Of a stretch of DNA of 64,000 bases, positions 35,501-47,274 are shown one piece after another (positions within the stretch are counted from its first letter, which is position 1; each line of letters opens with the position of its first letter). Origin of the DNA: Rotaria socialis (taxonomy: Eukaryota > Rotifera > Eurotatoria > Philodinida > Philodinidae); the NCBI GenBank assembly GCA_905331475.1, contig CAJNYU010000254.1, positions 1-64,000 of the forward strand, written 5' to 3'. A program made the position numbers and the translations under genes. Below the pieces are notes generated by a model. The model saw only the letters and a program-made list of their open reading frames with translations, did no database searches and was not told the origin of the DNA.

Positions 35501-38500
35501 GGACATTGGACAAATTATCAATAGGTCAAGATTGAATAGCTTTTCGATAGATGAGGTCATAGGCAATCTTCAAAGTGGTGCTAAACTTACTTGTAAGAAT
35601 ATTGACCATTCAATATGTGATTCTTCATCAACATTAACACAGCTATATAGAACATTTAAATTAATTGGTCGTCTGATTGCTAAACATATTTCAAGAATAG
35701 CACGACAAATTTCAATATGTTCTTGAATTTTATTAGTTCGAAAACGATAATAATATATTTCGTTTAATGTTCGAGGAAGATCAATATTTGCCGGGAATTC
35801 TCGTTGTTCAAATAGATCACAGAGCTGTTGAATAAAAAATATATTTCCATGCGATAATGTACATAATTGATCAATATTTGACATAGATGATGATAAATCA
35901 TAGAGTTCATTACTACAATCGTTCTAAAGAAATCAATTTCTATGATTATATGCTTGTGATTTAAAACATTGTTTTCTTGCTGTTTCCAATGTGCACAAAG
36001 ACCTCCCTAGGATCCGATGATTAAAATGCTTTCAATGAATAGGAAAATTAGATAATTCATTGTTTGAAAAAAGAAATAGTTATTCTCTAGAGACTACACG
36101 AGCTATAGACCGAGTCAAATCAATTAATGAAGATTGAAACAGTAGCACTACACAAAAAAAGAGTCTTGAGAAATTAACTACTACGAGGTGATAGACTTGA
36201 TCAAATTCAATAATCATAATTTCTCACTGATCAATTTAAATGGTTTATCAGACGAATCAACTGTCGACAATGACAGATTGTTCATATATTACCTCTAATC
36301 GTTTCGATAAATATTTTCGTATATCATTATATAAATAATTAGAGAATCTTAATTCATCTTCGATATCCAATACAGCGAAGTGTTGTAGAAATGTATTTTG
36401 TTCTGTTTGAAGTTGATTATCGTGCAGCCGATTCATTGTTATGATTAATTTTAACCACGGTGGTATACGATGAAGATTCGTAAATAGAAATTCTGTTATT
36501 GTTTGTCCTTCTGTATCACATAGTTCATTGTTAATACCATCGATTATTAAATAAATATGATTTGTAACTGAAAATAACTCTTGTAAATGACCAAGAAGTT
36601 TTAATTGATTTAATTGATCAAGAAAAGCTGCAAAGAAAAAAATAGTTGAAGAAAATAAAATATTTTTCGCTTTCTTTTTTTACCAGTAAAAAATGCATGT
36701 TCAACATTTTGAATGCAAGCATTTAATGTGATTGCTTTACGTGTATGTTGCTCACGTAGAATAACATCACGGTAAGCATGTAAAAGTGGATGTTCAAGTG
36801 CACGATAAATAATTGAATGTATTATGTCTGGTAATGAACAAGAGTCTGTTTGTGAACAATCACAAAAATGTGAAGATAATATATGACATTTTAGCCATTC
36901 ATAGGAAGATTTTTTTGCTGAATTTACTCGAATGATTGAAGCTAAAAGCAGAAAAATAAAGATGAAAGAATTTATTTCGTTTTTACAAATGCGCAAATAC
37001 TGTTATTTATTTATTCTCAATAGAAATTCATGAATTTCATAATGATCTCGAATAAGATCTCTAGTCTCCGAGCAATACGAAAGTCGAAGCAATCGTGTCT
37101 CTTGAAAAAGTCGGATCACTTCGTCCCAAGTGTGTATTTAGAGTGAGTTCTAGGTTCAGCCTCTTAGACTTTCAAGTTACACATCTTCTGAATAAAACAT
37201 TGTCTCTATAGATTAGGTGGATGTACGCTTGATCATCGCATACCTTTTTCATTTTGAGTAATAACTGATGTTGTTTGTTGTGATGCCGATGTTGTTATTC
37301 GCAATAGATTTTTCATTAGCCATGTTTTACCCATTCCTGGTGTACGACTTATTAGAACAAGGCCGGGTTTAGTTGTGCCTCTTATTAGTTTAAACATTTC
37401 ATCATAAATCCAATCACGTTGAATAAAAAGTTTTTCATCGTCATGCAGTGAATTTGAATCATCTTTTAAATTCGAACTACAATGACATGTATGAGTCGAT
37501 GCTGATGATGATGATGGAGTTGTTATATAACGAGGAGGTGACCATGTCTGAGATTCGACCATTGCATTTGGCGCTGATTTACTCATTGGACCAAGTTCAT
37601 AGCCAGAAAATGTTTCAATACCTGGTTTTTTTTAAAATAAGAAATCATTATTATTAGTAAAATAATATTGGAAAACAAAAAAAAAAGATGTAGTTTACTT
37701 GGTGAGAAAACTTTCATACCAGATGGTGAAAATGATAGATCAGAATTTGACATACTTGGTGAAATATTTGTTGGATTGAATTGTATTTGTTGTTGTGGTT
37801 GTTTCTTCTTATTATTCCTCATTATTTGTTGAATTGATGTATGTGTAGTAGCTGAGGATGTCGACGGTGACGGAGATATGGATGCAATATGTGTACGATT
37901 ACTTTGAAATAATATATCCAGCAATTGTTCATGAGCCATTTCGGGTGGTGGTGGAGGGGGCAAAGTTTCGTCTGATTTTGGTTTTGAAATTAACTGTTCA
38001 GGTGTTTTATTGTTAGAATTTTTTATGATAGTTGTCATGGAACCATTTGTTTTAATGGCAGATCGTTGTTGACTTGATGTCAGTGGTGTTCCTCGTATAA
38101 ACGAACTACTGAATGATTTACTTCCGTTAAAATGATGTAGAAGTTTTTGAAAGTGTGATACTGGTTTAACTGGCGTTGGTGGAGGTCGTTCTATAGACGA
38201 ACGTGGCATAGGAGGAGAAGCTTGAACAAGTAGATTATTAGCAATAATTGTTGACGATGAATGAGGCTGAGAATTCGGTGTTGGAATTGGAGAAGGAGGC
38301 ATTGATCTCATTGTATTTTTATCATCTGGTAAACAGCGACTTTTAACTAAAAATATTTATTTCTTATTTTCTATTTGTTACTTCGAGTATTTAAAAAAAA
38401 AGTATATATATAGATATAATAATGATCACTATCATTATTCTCAATAATTGTCAAAATTTAATGAATTATTTAGTAAATGTCAATTATTAGTTTTTTCTTC

Positions 38501-38806
38501 TTTTTCTTTTGGTTATGCTTGATTAATTTTCTTTTTTGAAACATTTTGACATATGTATATACATTTACTTACCTAAATGTGACAGGCATATCGAACATTG
38601 TTCATACTTGAACATACATGTATAGCACTTTTCATGATGACATGTCGTATCGATTAAGCGTTTGTGTTTTTGATTATCATACGGACATCGACAGATAGGA
38701 CATAAACGACTTGATGAATGAGAAATACATAGATCATCGTTGTTAGTCAAAGATTTTTTCTTTGCTGATGAAGAAAAAAGCCGAGCCGATCGAAACAGAA
38801 CAATAT
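32581..38806 (-). CDS. TANC: TANC-family scaffold: zinc-finger-like N-terminus, P-loop NTPase, ankyrin and TPR repeats (5' end not found)
   Basis: TANC proteins are postsynaptic/junctional scaffolds (mammals have TANC1 and TANC2; Drosophila has rolling pebbles). Exons are 38806-38573, 38346-37699, 37621-37244, 36941-36684, 36627-36293, 35923-35591, 35474-35353, 35288-34838, 34767-34548, 34482-34222, 34162-33854, 33241-33150, 33087-32929, 32869-32772 and 32707-32581; all phases agree, giving 1,340 residues so far. Domains in order: Cys/His-rich RING-like cluster (CPICRCPY, CHHEKCYTCMFKYEQCSIC); a Ser/Pro-rich disordered region; a P-loop NTPase with RTPGMGKTW (Walker A) and IYLIIDGIN (Walker B); about ten ankyrin repeats (e.g. 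TSLMLAAEYGHEQVVKLLI); and C-terminal TPRs (YKDAAYRFSYALKKLP, YEAAIDYCTQAL). The first visible exon starts mid-codon and has no ATG, so at least one upstream exon is missing. Most introns are 55-70 bp; the longest is 612 bp. Confidence 0.9.
33492..33511. repeat. (TA)n microsatellite in a TANC intron
   Basis: About ten TA dinucleotides within the 612-bp intron that separates the ankyrin block from the TPR exons. Confidence 0.85.
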
Positions 38807-41277
38807 CTAAAAATAAATAATAGTAAAGAAATATAAGACGGATTCGTATTTGATTAGTTTTTTATATAATATAATAGTTTATGGTTTAGATTTTCTTCTT
38901 GTCTATATAAGAAAAAGTCAATACTAATAATTCAATAGATGCAAGAAAAAATCAGATATAGATTTTTTGCTCTTTGGTAATATTCGTATAACTATATGTA
39001 AGCAAATGGTTTCTCGGTATAAGCTGATTTAATCACCGTAGAAAGGATGATATTTAATATAAAATGCAACCTATTCATATCGTCTCTATTGATTCATGAA
39101 CACTCAATGTTAAACGAATATTTCAAAATGAATTAGTAAATCGAATTAGCTATGATGAAGTAATAATGAATTCAAATAATCGATCATGTAAACGTAACAA
39201 ATCGATCGAATATTTTTTTTGTATATTTGTGTAATATGTTATATATTGTTCTTTCTTTCTCTCTCTCTCTATCTTCTTTTGCTTCTGTCGTTAGTGACGT
39301 ATATAACTACATAGTAACACAAGTGACCATAGCCCGACGGATACAGACAATGGTATGTTGAACATATTACTATCGACAATATATTCGATGACGAAACATG
39401 AATGGCATTTTTTTTTCGTTTCATATATTCAATAATGTCAGCTGTAACTCTCGGATTTTTTTCTTTTTCAAGTACTTTACGATTACAAATGAATAGAAGA
39501 ACAAAACGAAAAAGTTACTGTAAAGGCTTTTCTTTCTTTGTCTATAAAACAGAACATAGGACAAAAGATAACCTTAAGACATACCTCGCTTAAACATGTT
39601 TGAAGATTGATTCTTAATAATCGTTGTTCATTTTCAGGTTTTAACTCATTTCATTTTGCATGTTATTGTTCTTCTCGCTTTCGCATGGCAATCAACCGTG
39701 TGATAGTGATTCGCACTGTCTTTTTCTCCTTCTCCCTCTCTGTCTCTATGCTTCTCTCCCTTTCAATCTTTCTTTTCTTTTCTTTACTTGATATTTGAAG
39801 CATACACATATACCATCATATGAAATGTACAAGAGCGTGTCATTACTTTGCACACTTTTGCTCATTCATTTTGTTCGGATCAATATATAAAGCGAAATCG
39901 CAAAAAAAGAAAAAAAGAAAATGAGTAAGACAGAATAGGAGTCCCATTTCCGTCTTACATACAATAAACTCTCCTTCTCTTTTTTCCTGTTCATACACAA
40001 AAAAAATTATTACGCAAATGTTGACATGCAAATATGCGCATAGGGCGTGGCTATGGTGTTGCTGGTAATCAAATTTGTGCGACCACACGCCGCTCATATG
40101 TCATTCAACACGCGACTGAAAGCGAATGCGATTTCAGACAAGCAGATTAAAAATGAGCCTGAATGAGTGACTGAACATGCATGTCAATCATTCTGCTGTT
40201 TCGCTTTTCCTTTTCTTCTGTTACAATACAGTCAAACAAATAAATACTAATGATAGGATATTGTTGCGACTATCAAGATTCTTTTTCATGCATCATCTCA
40301 CATTGTTCATCAAATTACATATTGTTATCTTTGAATCAATGCGTGTATGTACATAGCTGCGTCATTAATATACACAAGAGATAATCCTAAGATAATATAG
40401 CGAAAAAGAAAAATAGCTGTTTTGGTATCTCCTTAGCTAAAGGTTATGATCATATCTCTCCTATAGTTTGTTGTCTGTAACACTTCAAGCCAAATGATTT
40501 ATAATCGAGTCGTTCAAGTTGAAGATACTTATAACAAGTGTATTGCAAGAATATATTCAAAAAAGTGAGACTTTAAATTTCTCTACTACACTAATCAACA
40601 CTATCGATCATCATATTCTACTATAAGTGGTAATATTTCGATTGCAGCATAAAACTTGACAAGGGGAAAAAAATGTGTTTTGAAGTATAACAAAAAGAAG
40701 AAATTTCTATTTTATGAGACCTTGAAAAAAACTTTCTTTCTACTCGTACTTCTATTTCAAGTCTCGTTCAATGTCAATTTACATTCAAGCATCCAGTTTT
40801 TATGTCCATAAATAATAGAATAAGTGAAAAGAAAAAAACCGAAGTTTTTTTTTTAATTACCAAACAGAACAACCACACATTTTCACACTGTATTAATGGA
40901 CTTGTTATAATATTTTAAATACAAAACTCTCGATCGACATATTATACAGTATCAATACAAAATAGCTAAGATAGATACACTACTTTTTTTTTGTTAAATC
41001 TTGAAATATAAATACGATATGTTGTTAATGTATAAAAAAGAAAAGAAAGAAAATAGACGGAACAATATTAGCTCGTTGTTTGGCTTATCTTAGAAAGAAA
41101 TGAATAATTAGCAAAATAAAGATATTAAATAAGTAAGTTTCACATAATGAAAAACGAAAAGAAAACAAACAGGCGCAATATAGACTTCGCTCATATTCAT
41201 TGTTTTGCATTGATATCAAAGTAAAATGAAATGGGAGATTCATGCACTCATGGTAAAAAAAACATTTGAATTAAAAA
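38807..41277. other. Region upstream of TANC / downstream of SLC66A2
   Basis: About 2.5 kb. The missing TANC start exon and promoter should lie here (or within the neighbouring gene), but I could not identify an exon with a matching one-base 3' phase. There are CT-rich runs near 39255-39275 and 39720-39780. Open frames found are simple-sequence driven. Confidence 0.5.
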
Positions 41278-44211
41278 TTATTGTTTACAACATCGGCATC
41301 GTTTTGAATAGAAAATCACTTGACCAATAATAGCAATATCAATACTAATTTGCAAGATACCACATAGCCAAAATTGTTTCGGAGCATTTCGAACGATAAA
41401 ATAAATAGTTTTGAAAATATCACCCGATGTCCAAAGAATAACCTTAAAGCAATGGATTTAGATGAAGATTAATAACAAAAGAAAATATTTACCATTTTAA
41501 CACTCATTCCTTCAGTTGACTTTAAACGAAAATTACGTAAGAATTGAGGTACGCCAAGAAGTGCTTCACAGAAGACTGCCAATAGTCCAATGGTTTCAAT
41601 ATAAACCAAATTATAACGAAAAAGCCATGTTATAATACCTAATATAAAAGATTGACGAATTGAACGAAGGATGAACTCGATCGAGCATGGGATTATTAGC
41701 AGACGTAATAAAAATCCTATTAATTACCACTATTGACATCGTATTATATAGATTTCCCTGAGGACCATTGGACATTAATCTCTCTGTCGCCAACGATTTT
41801 CTAGTCACGCCACAATCACGACTTTGTATATTTTATGAATTTATCAGATAGAAATACAGAATATTTAACTATATTCTATTTTACGATAGAATATCAATAA
41901 CTTTGTTCAATTCCAAGTCTTTATGGCTCTGATTCGTTAGATATCGACAAGTTTCTGTAGTTCAATATCAGTTCCATGGAATGACTCGAGACAAGTCGCT
42001 AGCACAGCTTAATTATCTTGTGACGTATAACTACTCATATGATTAATTAATAAGTATGAAGAATACATCAACTTTGTGTCACGTCGATGATTTATATCTG
42101 TCGTTATGCAAGACTTCATAAAAAAAAGGCGGGATTATTTTTCCTTCCTACATTTTCATGTCTGACTATAGAAAATATTTATCTATAAACCAAATATCTC
42201 TGTTCGTAAACAATTGACTCATCTTTTGTTTGAATATTTATAATTTTTGGCGGAAAAAAATTTGTTTTTAAATACTTACTTAATATTACAGTAAAAATGA
42301 ATAAAAATTGAAGATAACTCGAAAATCTAAAATGAATCAAAAAAATGAATGATTCAATTTTCTATCTTAAATCTTACGTTGTCCATCTCCAAAAGTAAGT
42401 AACTTCAAAGTCCATAAATCTTCTATCAGATACTTCTTCTGTCAATTGTTCTTTTGAATTCGATATTTGACTACTTGTGTCCGATGATGAATCACCACGC
42501 ATAGCTTGACTATGCACACGTGTCCATAATTCCAGCATAATCAGCATACAAATTATCATTACTATTGATTGTATCAACAGTGGAGTTTCAAAACGTTTGC
42601 CAAACCAAAATTCAATACGAATAATATTAGCAACAAGTAATGTAAGACATACATAATTTGAAAACCCTTCCGCATTTTTTGTTCGCTTTATTACTAAATA
42701 CTGCGGAATGTATGGAATCACACCACCAAACTAAAATAAATAATCAGAAAAAGTTGAGTGATAATGCTCGAGAGAATTATAAAATTTTCAACTGAAGATA
42801 TATTCGATTTAGTTTAAATAGAATTGAGGTGTGCGAGAGTAGCATGCTGATTGGCACCTTGAAATCATTGACTATCGAGATACGAAATTAATCCTGTTCG
42901 ATATTAAGACAGTATGCATACATCAGTTTTTCCTCATATTTATGTATCTTCAAGAAACAACAACAAAAATAATCTTAATATTTGAAGTTTATATGTAATA
43001 TGATCTTATAGACATCAACAAGATATGTCAGAAATTTTCGAGATTACAGTTGTCAATCTTCTTAAAGGACGAAATAGCCTATATAGCAAAAGGGTGCAAT
43101 ATTTTTTTCTTCATGTGGGATTATAAATGCAGTAATACGTAGTTTAAGTGTGACCTATTCAAAGGTTTTTCTGTTCTTTTTTGGTTAGATGTCAAAATCA
43201 TTGACAGACTTATTACTGCTTATCAATAGATTAGTTACTGATTGAGAGCATACGTTCTACTTTCAGCAAAGAAATTCCAATCAAAATAACGAGTAGGGTT
43301 TCCTATATAATCATTAAATCAAAGGTAACGATTGATACTTGTTTATATTAGAATGAAGTTCATAGGACAATATACATTTGTTTATCTCATATTTCAAAGA
43401 AATACTCTATTGAATGATCATGAAACATACATTTCTTTTAAGAACGATGAGCATATAGAAGATGAGCTTGCTTGTCCTTCAAATGTATGCGTCAAGGATA
43501 TAGAAATACAATCAATTGTATGTTCGAAATAAGTCTAAATTCGATTAGACATCGAACTAATTCAACTTATGAGGTCGTGCGATGTTTGAAATTGTAAGCG
43601 AGAAAAAAGAAACATCGGGAAAGTCATTGCATAGCCTCGATAGTCTGTTTTAATGTCAAATAAAAAAGTTCATTGTACTAACATTGCCTCAAGGTGAATG
43701 TCTTTGTTCAATGAACAAAGACGAACAATGTATTTTGTTCAATCTACTTGTTACAATTGAGAAAAAAAGAATTCCAATAACTTACTATCATAAAAAGTAT
43801 TGCGCAAGCTTCCAGAATGCGCATGATAAATATTCGAAAACTTGAGATAGGTATTGGTCTATGAATTTGAGTATCATTCGCAGTTTCATTTAATGCAGTT
43901 GTTGTTAAATTATCATCGGTAATCTCTTGAGGCATGCCCAATACATAATTTGCATACTTTTTAATATTTTCGAATAATCCTTCGTGAACGTTACTAGTAG
44001 TATTATTAGTAGCATTAGTAAAACCAAGCAATAAAAAAGCAGTAATGACAAACAGATAGCACGAATAATGACGATGATGATTTATTTGTTGAAATTTGAG
44101 TTTGGCAAAACTAAACAAGCATGAATAAGATTGTTTTTTGGAAATCAAATTTAATACGAGTGTTAACATATCAAAAGCAAGAAAAACAACACAGAATCTA
44201 GTCTTGGACAT
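41278..44211 (-). CDS. SLC66A2: SLC66A2 (PQ-loop repeat containing 1) membrane protein
   Basis: PQ-loop proteins are seven-helix transporters of endosomal/lysosomal and Golgi membranes; SLC66A2 is linked to endosome-Golgi lipid homeostasis. Exons are 44211-43786, 42730-42378, 42326-42280, 41638-41493 and 41442-41278, giving 378 aa. The core matches the family: FGGVIPYIPQYLVIKRTKNAEGFS (first PQ loop, here FGGVIPYIPQY plus NAEGFS), VCLTLLVANIIRIEFWFG, FEVTYFWRWTT, then LAVFCEALLGVPQFLRNF and STEGMSVKMVILWTSGD (second PQ loop). A 47-nt exon carries one transmembrane helix. The protein is about 100 residues longer than human: the first exon adds an N-terminal hydrophobic region and an Asn/Thr-rich stretch (ATNNTTSN) with possible N-glycosylation sites before EACAILFMI. 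A Ser-rich loop (DSSSDTSSQ) separates the halves. Confidence 0.9.
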
Positions 44212-47200
44212 TCCTTATGTGCTACTAATGTTTTGTCGAGTAGTAGTACACACATTCTTTTAGTTCATACGTATACACATTTAAATATACTTACAGGTAT
44301 CCCATTTTATTTTAGTTAGTAGACTGCCTAAGGATATGAGCAGAATAGATGTAATAATAAGAAAAAGTAAAATTCATGAAATATTTTTTAAATAGACTAT
44401 TTAATTCAGTACAAATGTAGATTAGAATGCATGACAAAAATAAACGCATTTTTACCTTGTCTGATCAGTTGTATTGAAACTATACACACCAACAAATCTT
44501 AAAAGAAAAACACAAAAATATGTTTGTCGAGTATGACTAACGAAAACAAAACGTCAGAAGAATGAATGGATACTGCTTGTCACGATAAAACGTTCGCATG
44601 GATTAATTTTTGTCGAACAACCAATACCGAACAATACTAACTTAACAATTGAAAAATTAGTATTGTAAAGCTAGCAAAAATAAGTGTTTTAATGGGTTTA
44701 TCTATGTAATTAGTAATAGAATTGTGTTGATAATTTTTACAGAAAATAAAAATCTCTATAGATGTCGCATTGAATAATGAAGAACATCTTATTGGCTAAA
44801 TTGATTCTTCACGACAAATAAATTTATATCAATATTTTTTTTTTATGATTGTATTTTAGTTTTATTTTGATAGTAAACGTAGATTTCAAGTGAATCATTT
44901 TATAGCTGGTATCCTACAGTAGAAATTCTACTATAAAATTCTTATTGTCTGATCATTGTTGTAAGAGATCTAGATAATCAGATAGTAATAATTTACATAA
45001 GATGTTTATTTTACTTACTTTTAGGAATTTAACAACAATGAAAATGTATGATAGAGGAGTTAAAAGTAACAATTATTATTATAGTTGAAAACAAATGAGA
45101 AAAAATTAAGTATTCATAGGCAAGTTTTAGTAACGGAAAACGAGTGCGTTTGTTTGCTTATAGGAAGAATTTCGATTCAATTAATTTCTCTAGGTTAGTT
45201 TAGAGTGGGAGATGCTTGTCTTCGTCGAGGGAAATATAGCTAATCTATTTATGAGATATATTGTATTACTTTTATAGAAAACTTAAGATGGGAAGTTAAT
45301 AAGCTAATTTTTGAATCAATTGAAGTTGTTCATAGATCTCATTGGTTTTTGAGCAGGAAGTAAAACAATCAGCTTATTTAAGTTAATGTACCTATCAAAA
45401 CATTGACAGCAATCATAGAACAAAGAATTGTAAACAGAAGACTTATAGTTTTGGACAAGAGTGTTTTTTTGTAGTAGTAGCACTGTTATTATTGTTGTCA
45501 AGTGTCGATTTTGAGTACATATGTACAACCGTAAACTCCCATTCTTCGATAAGTATGTTATTTCAGTTAGTTTCCAATTAATTTTTTTTCTTAACCTCCA
45601 TTCTTGGAAAACATTGCGCAAGCAAACTCTACATTATGAATATTGTTTTAGTAGAAAGTTGTTGTGACAGATGTCGAGCCTGCCTAACAAGTTCCAGAGT
45701 AGTAGAACTGAATGAAGTGAAATTGCTGCATGACATGATTTTCACTATCTCAAAACATGCTAACTACGATGGTCTGGATTATTTGTGACAAGTTCTGGTG
45801 AAAATCGAATACCAGACCTTCTTGGGTGCATGTTTTTTTCACGAATGGAAGATGACATTTGAATCATAACTCCAATCTATCTTGGGATGTTGGAAAATTT
45901 TCGAAGAAGCAAAAATGGATTCGTCCAGAAATGTATCTTGAGACCGTATAATGATAAACATATAAGTCATAGCACTAGCATCGGTAGCGCAATCTATATT
46001 TGATCTTCCAAGTATCATAGACATGCGCAAAACGAAATGATTTAGTTATAGTAGACTGCTGAAAGGCATGAATGAATGCATACGGTTTTCGACATGTGTT
46101 AATGTCATAAAAAAGAATATATGAATTCTTTTTACTGTTAATCACTTTCAATTTGACAACTTTTTAAACAAGGTCATTGCCTTCGATAATAGTGTGGAGT
46201 AGCCCTTTGAATAGGAAGAAAATAAAGTGGTGGATAGACACAATTCAAATTTAGTGAAAAAGAGTAAGTTAAGACTTTAGTTGATTTTCGTAAAAGAATA
46301 CCTCAGATGCAATATGCAGGCTGTTTCTTACATTATATTATAGCTATAAGTAAATACCGATCAAATATGAAAAAGTTGAAAAGAATTTATATCCTGTTTT
46401 AGTTCCGATTATTTTGCTACGTTTAGCTTAGTTTAAGGAAATTTCTTATGGCAATTAAAGAGCAATACATAATGAATATAAATTGAGAGAAATAATCTCT
46501 CGTTATACTTTAAAACTTCATTATGTATTACTGAAAGTTCTCCGAGTGCACAAAAACAACTCGAATTGTTCAAAATATTTTCTCTTTAGCTTTTCGTCAA
46601 AATAAAATTCACCTTAAATTTATCGATGCGCCTAGCAAATAGTATTATAAGAATTTTTTGTAATATTAATCTTTATGCGGAAGTTTAATTGCAGAAGAAG
46701 AAAAGTTCACTTAGTATTTATCCAACACTTAACAATACGATATATAGAATAAATAAAGATGTAAGAATATTCTTCCATGAACAATTTAGTATAATTATTG
46801 TTACCTCGGCACGCCTAACGAGAAAATGTTAAGTCTTGTATTTAAGAATAATCGTCTTACACGTTTTTGTTTGTTTATTATATTGCTAATTGGGTGCATT
46901 CAGTATAATTTTAGTAGATTCTCATTGAGCCTTCACTCGGGTTACTTTTTATAAGTAACTAAGTTCTTTTTTTTCCTAGGTTAATAATGAATAATATAGT
47001 TTGTTTATGATCTATTCTAATGATATCGTTGAGTCTTAATAATACAACTAAGAATAGTTTTCGAAAACAATAACAAAATATATTTCCCATCGGATAATGC
47101 TGATTACTTTGATCTTCTAGCAAAACCAATGGACAATCATTGTTTCTAGACATTTATATCATGAGATTTGATATCTATCATAAAGAAATATCTTGTCCAG

Positions 47201-47274
47201 AAAAAAAGAATTTCATATCTTAATATCAGAATGTTTTACTTCTTATTCTAGATATCTTTTATTATTCCATTTCA
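44212..47274. other. Intergenic between SLC66A2 and myotrophin (divergent)
   Basis: About 3 kb containing both promoters and no supported coding gene; frames near 45316-45621 and 46959-47153 lack any domain. The one structured item is a nested hairpin at 46461-46532, listed separately. Confidence 0.5.
46461..46532. repeat. 72-nt nested hairpin
   Basis: The arms AGCAATACATAATGAA (46461-46476) and TTCATTATGTATTACT (46517-46532) pair with one mismatch over 16 bp. The 40-nt loop contains its own stem GAGAGA/TCTCTC. The size and shape are compatible with a small-RNA precursor or a short foldback element. There is no evidence of expression. Confidence 0.6.
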
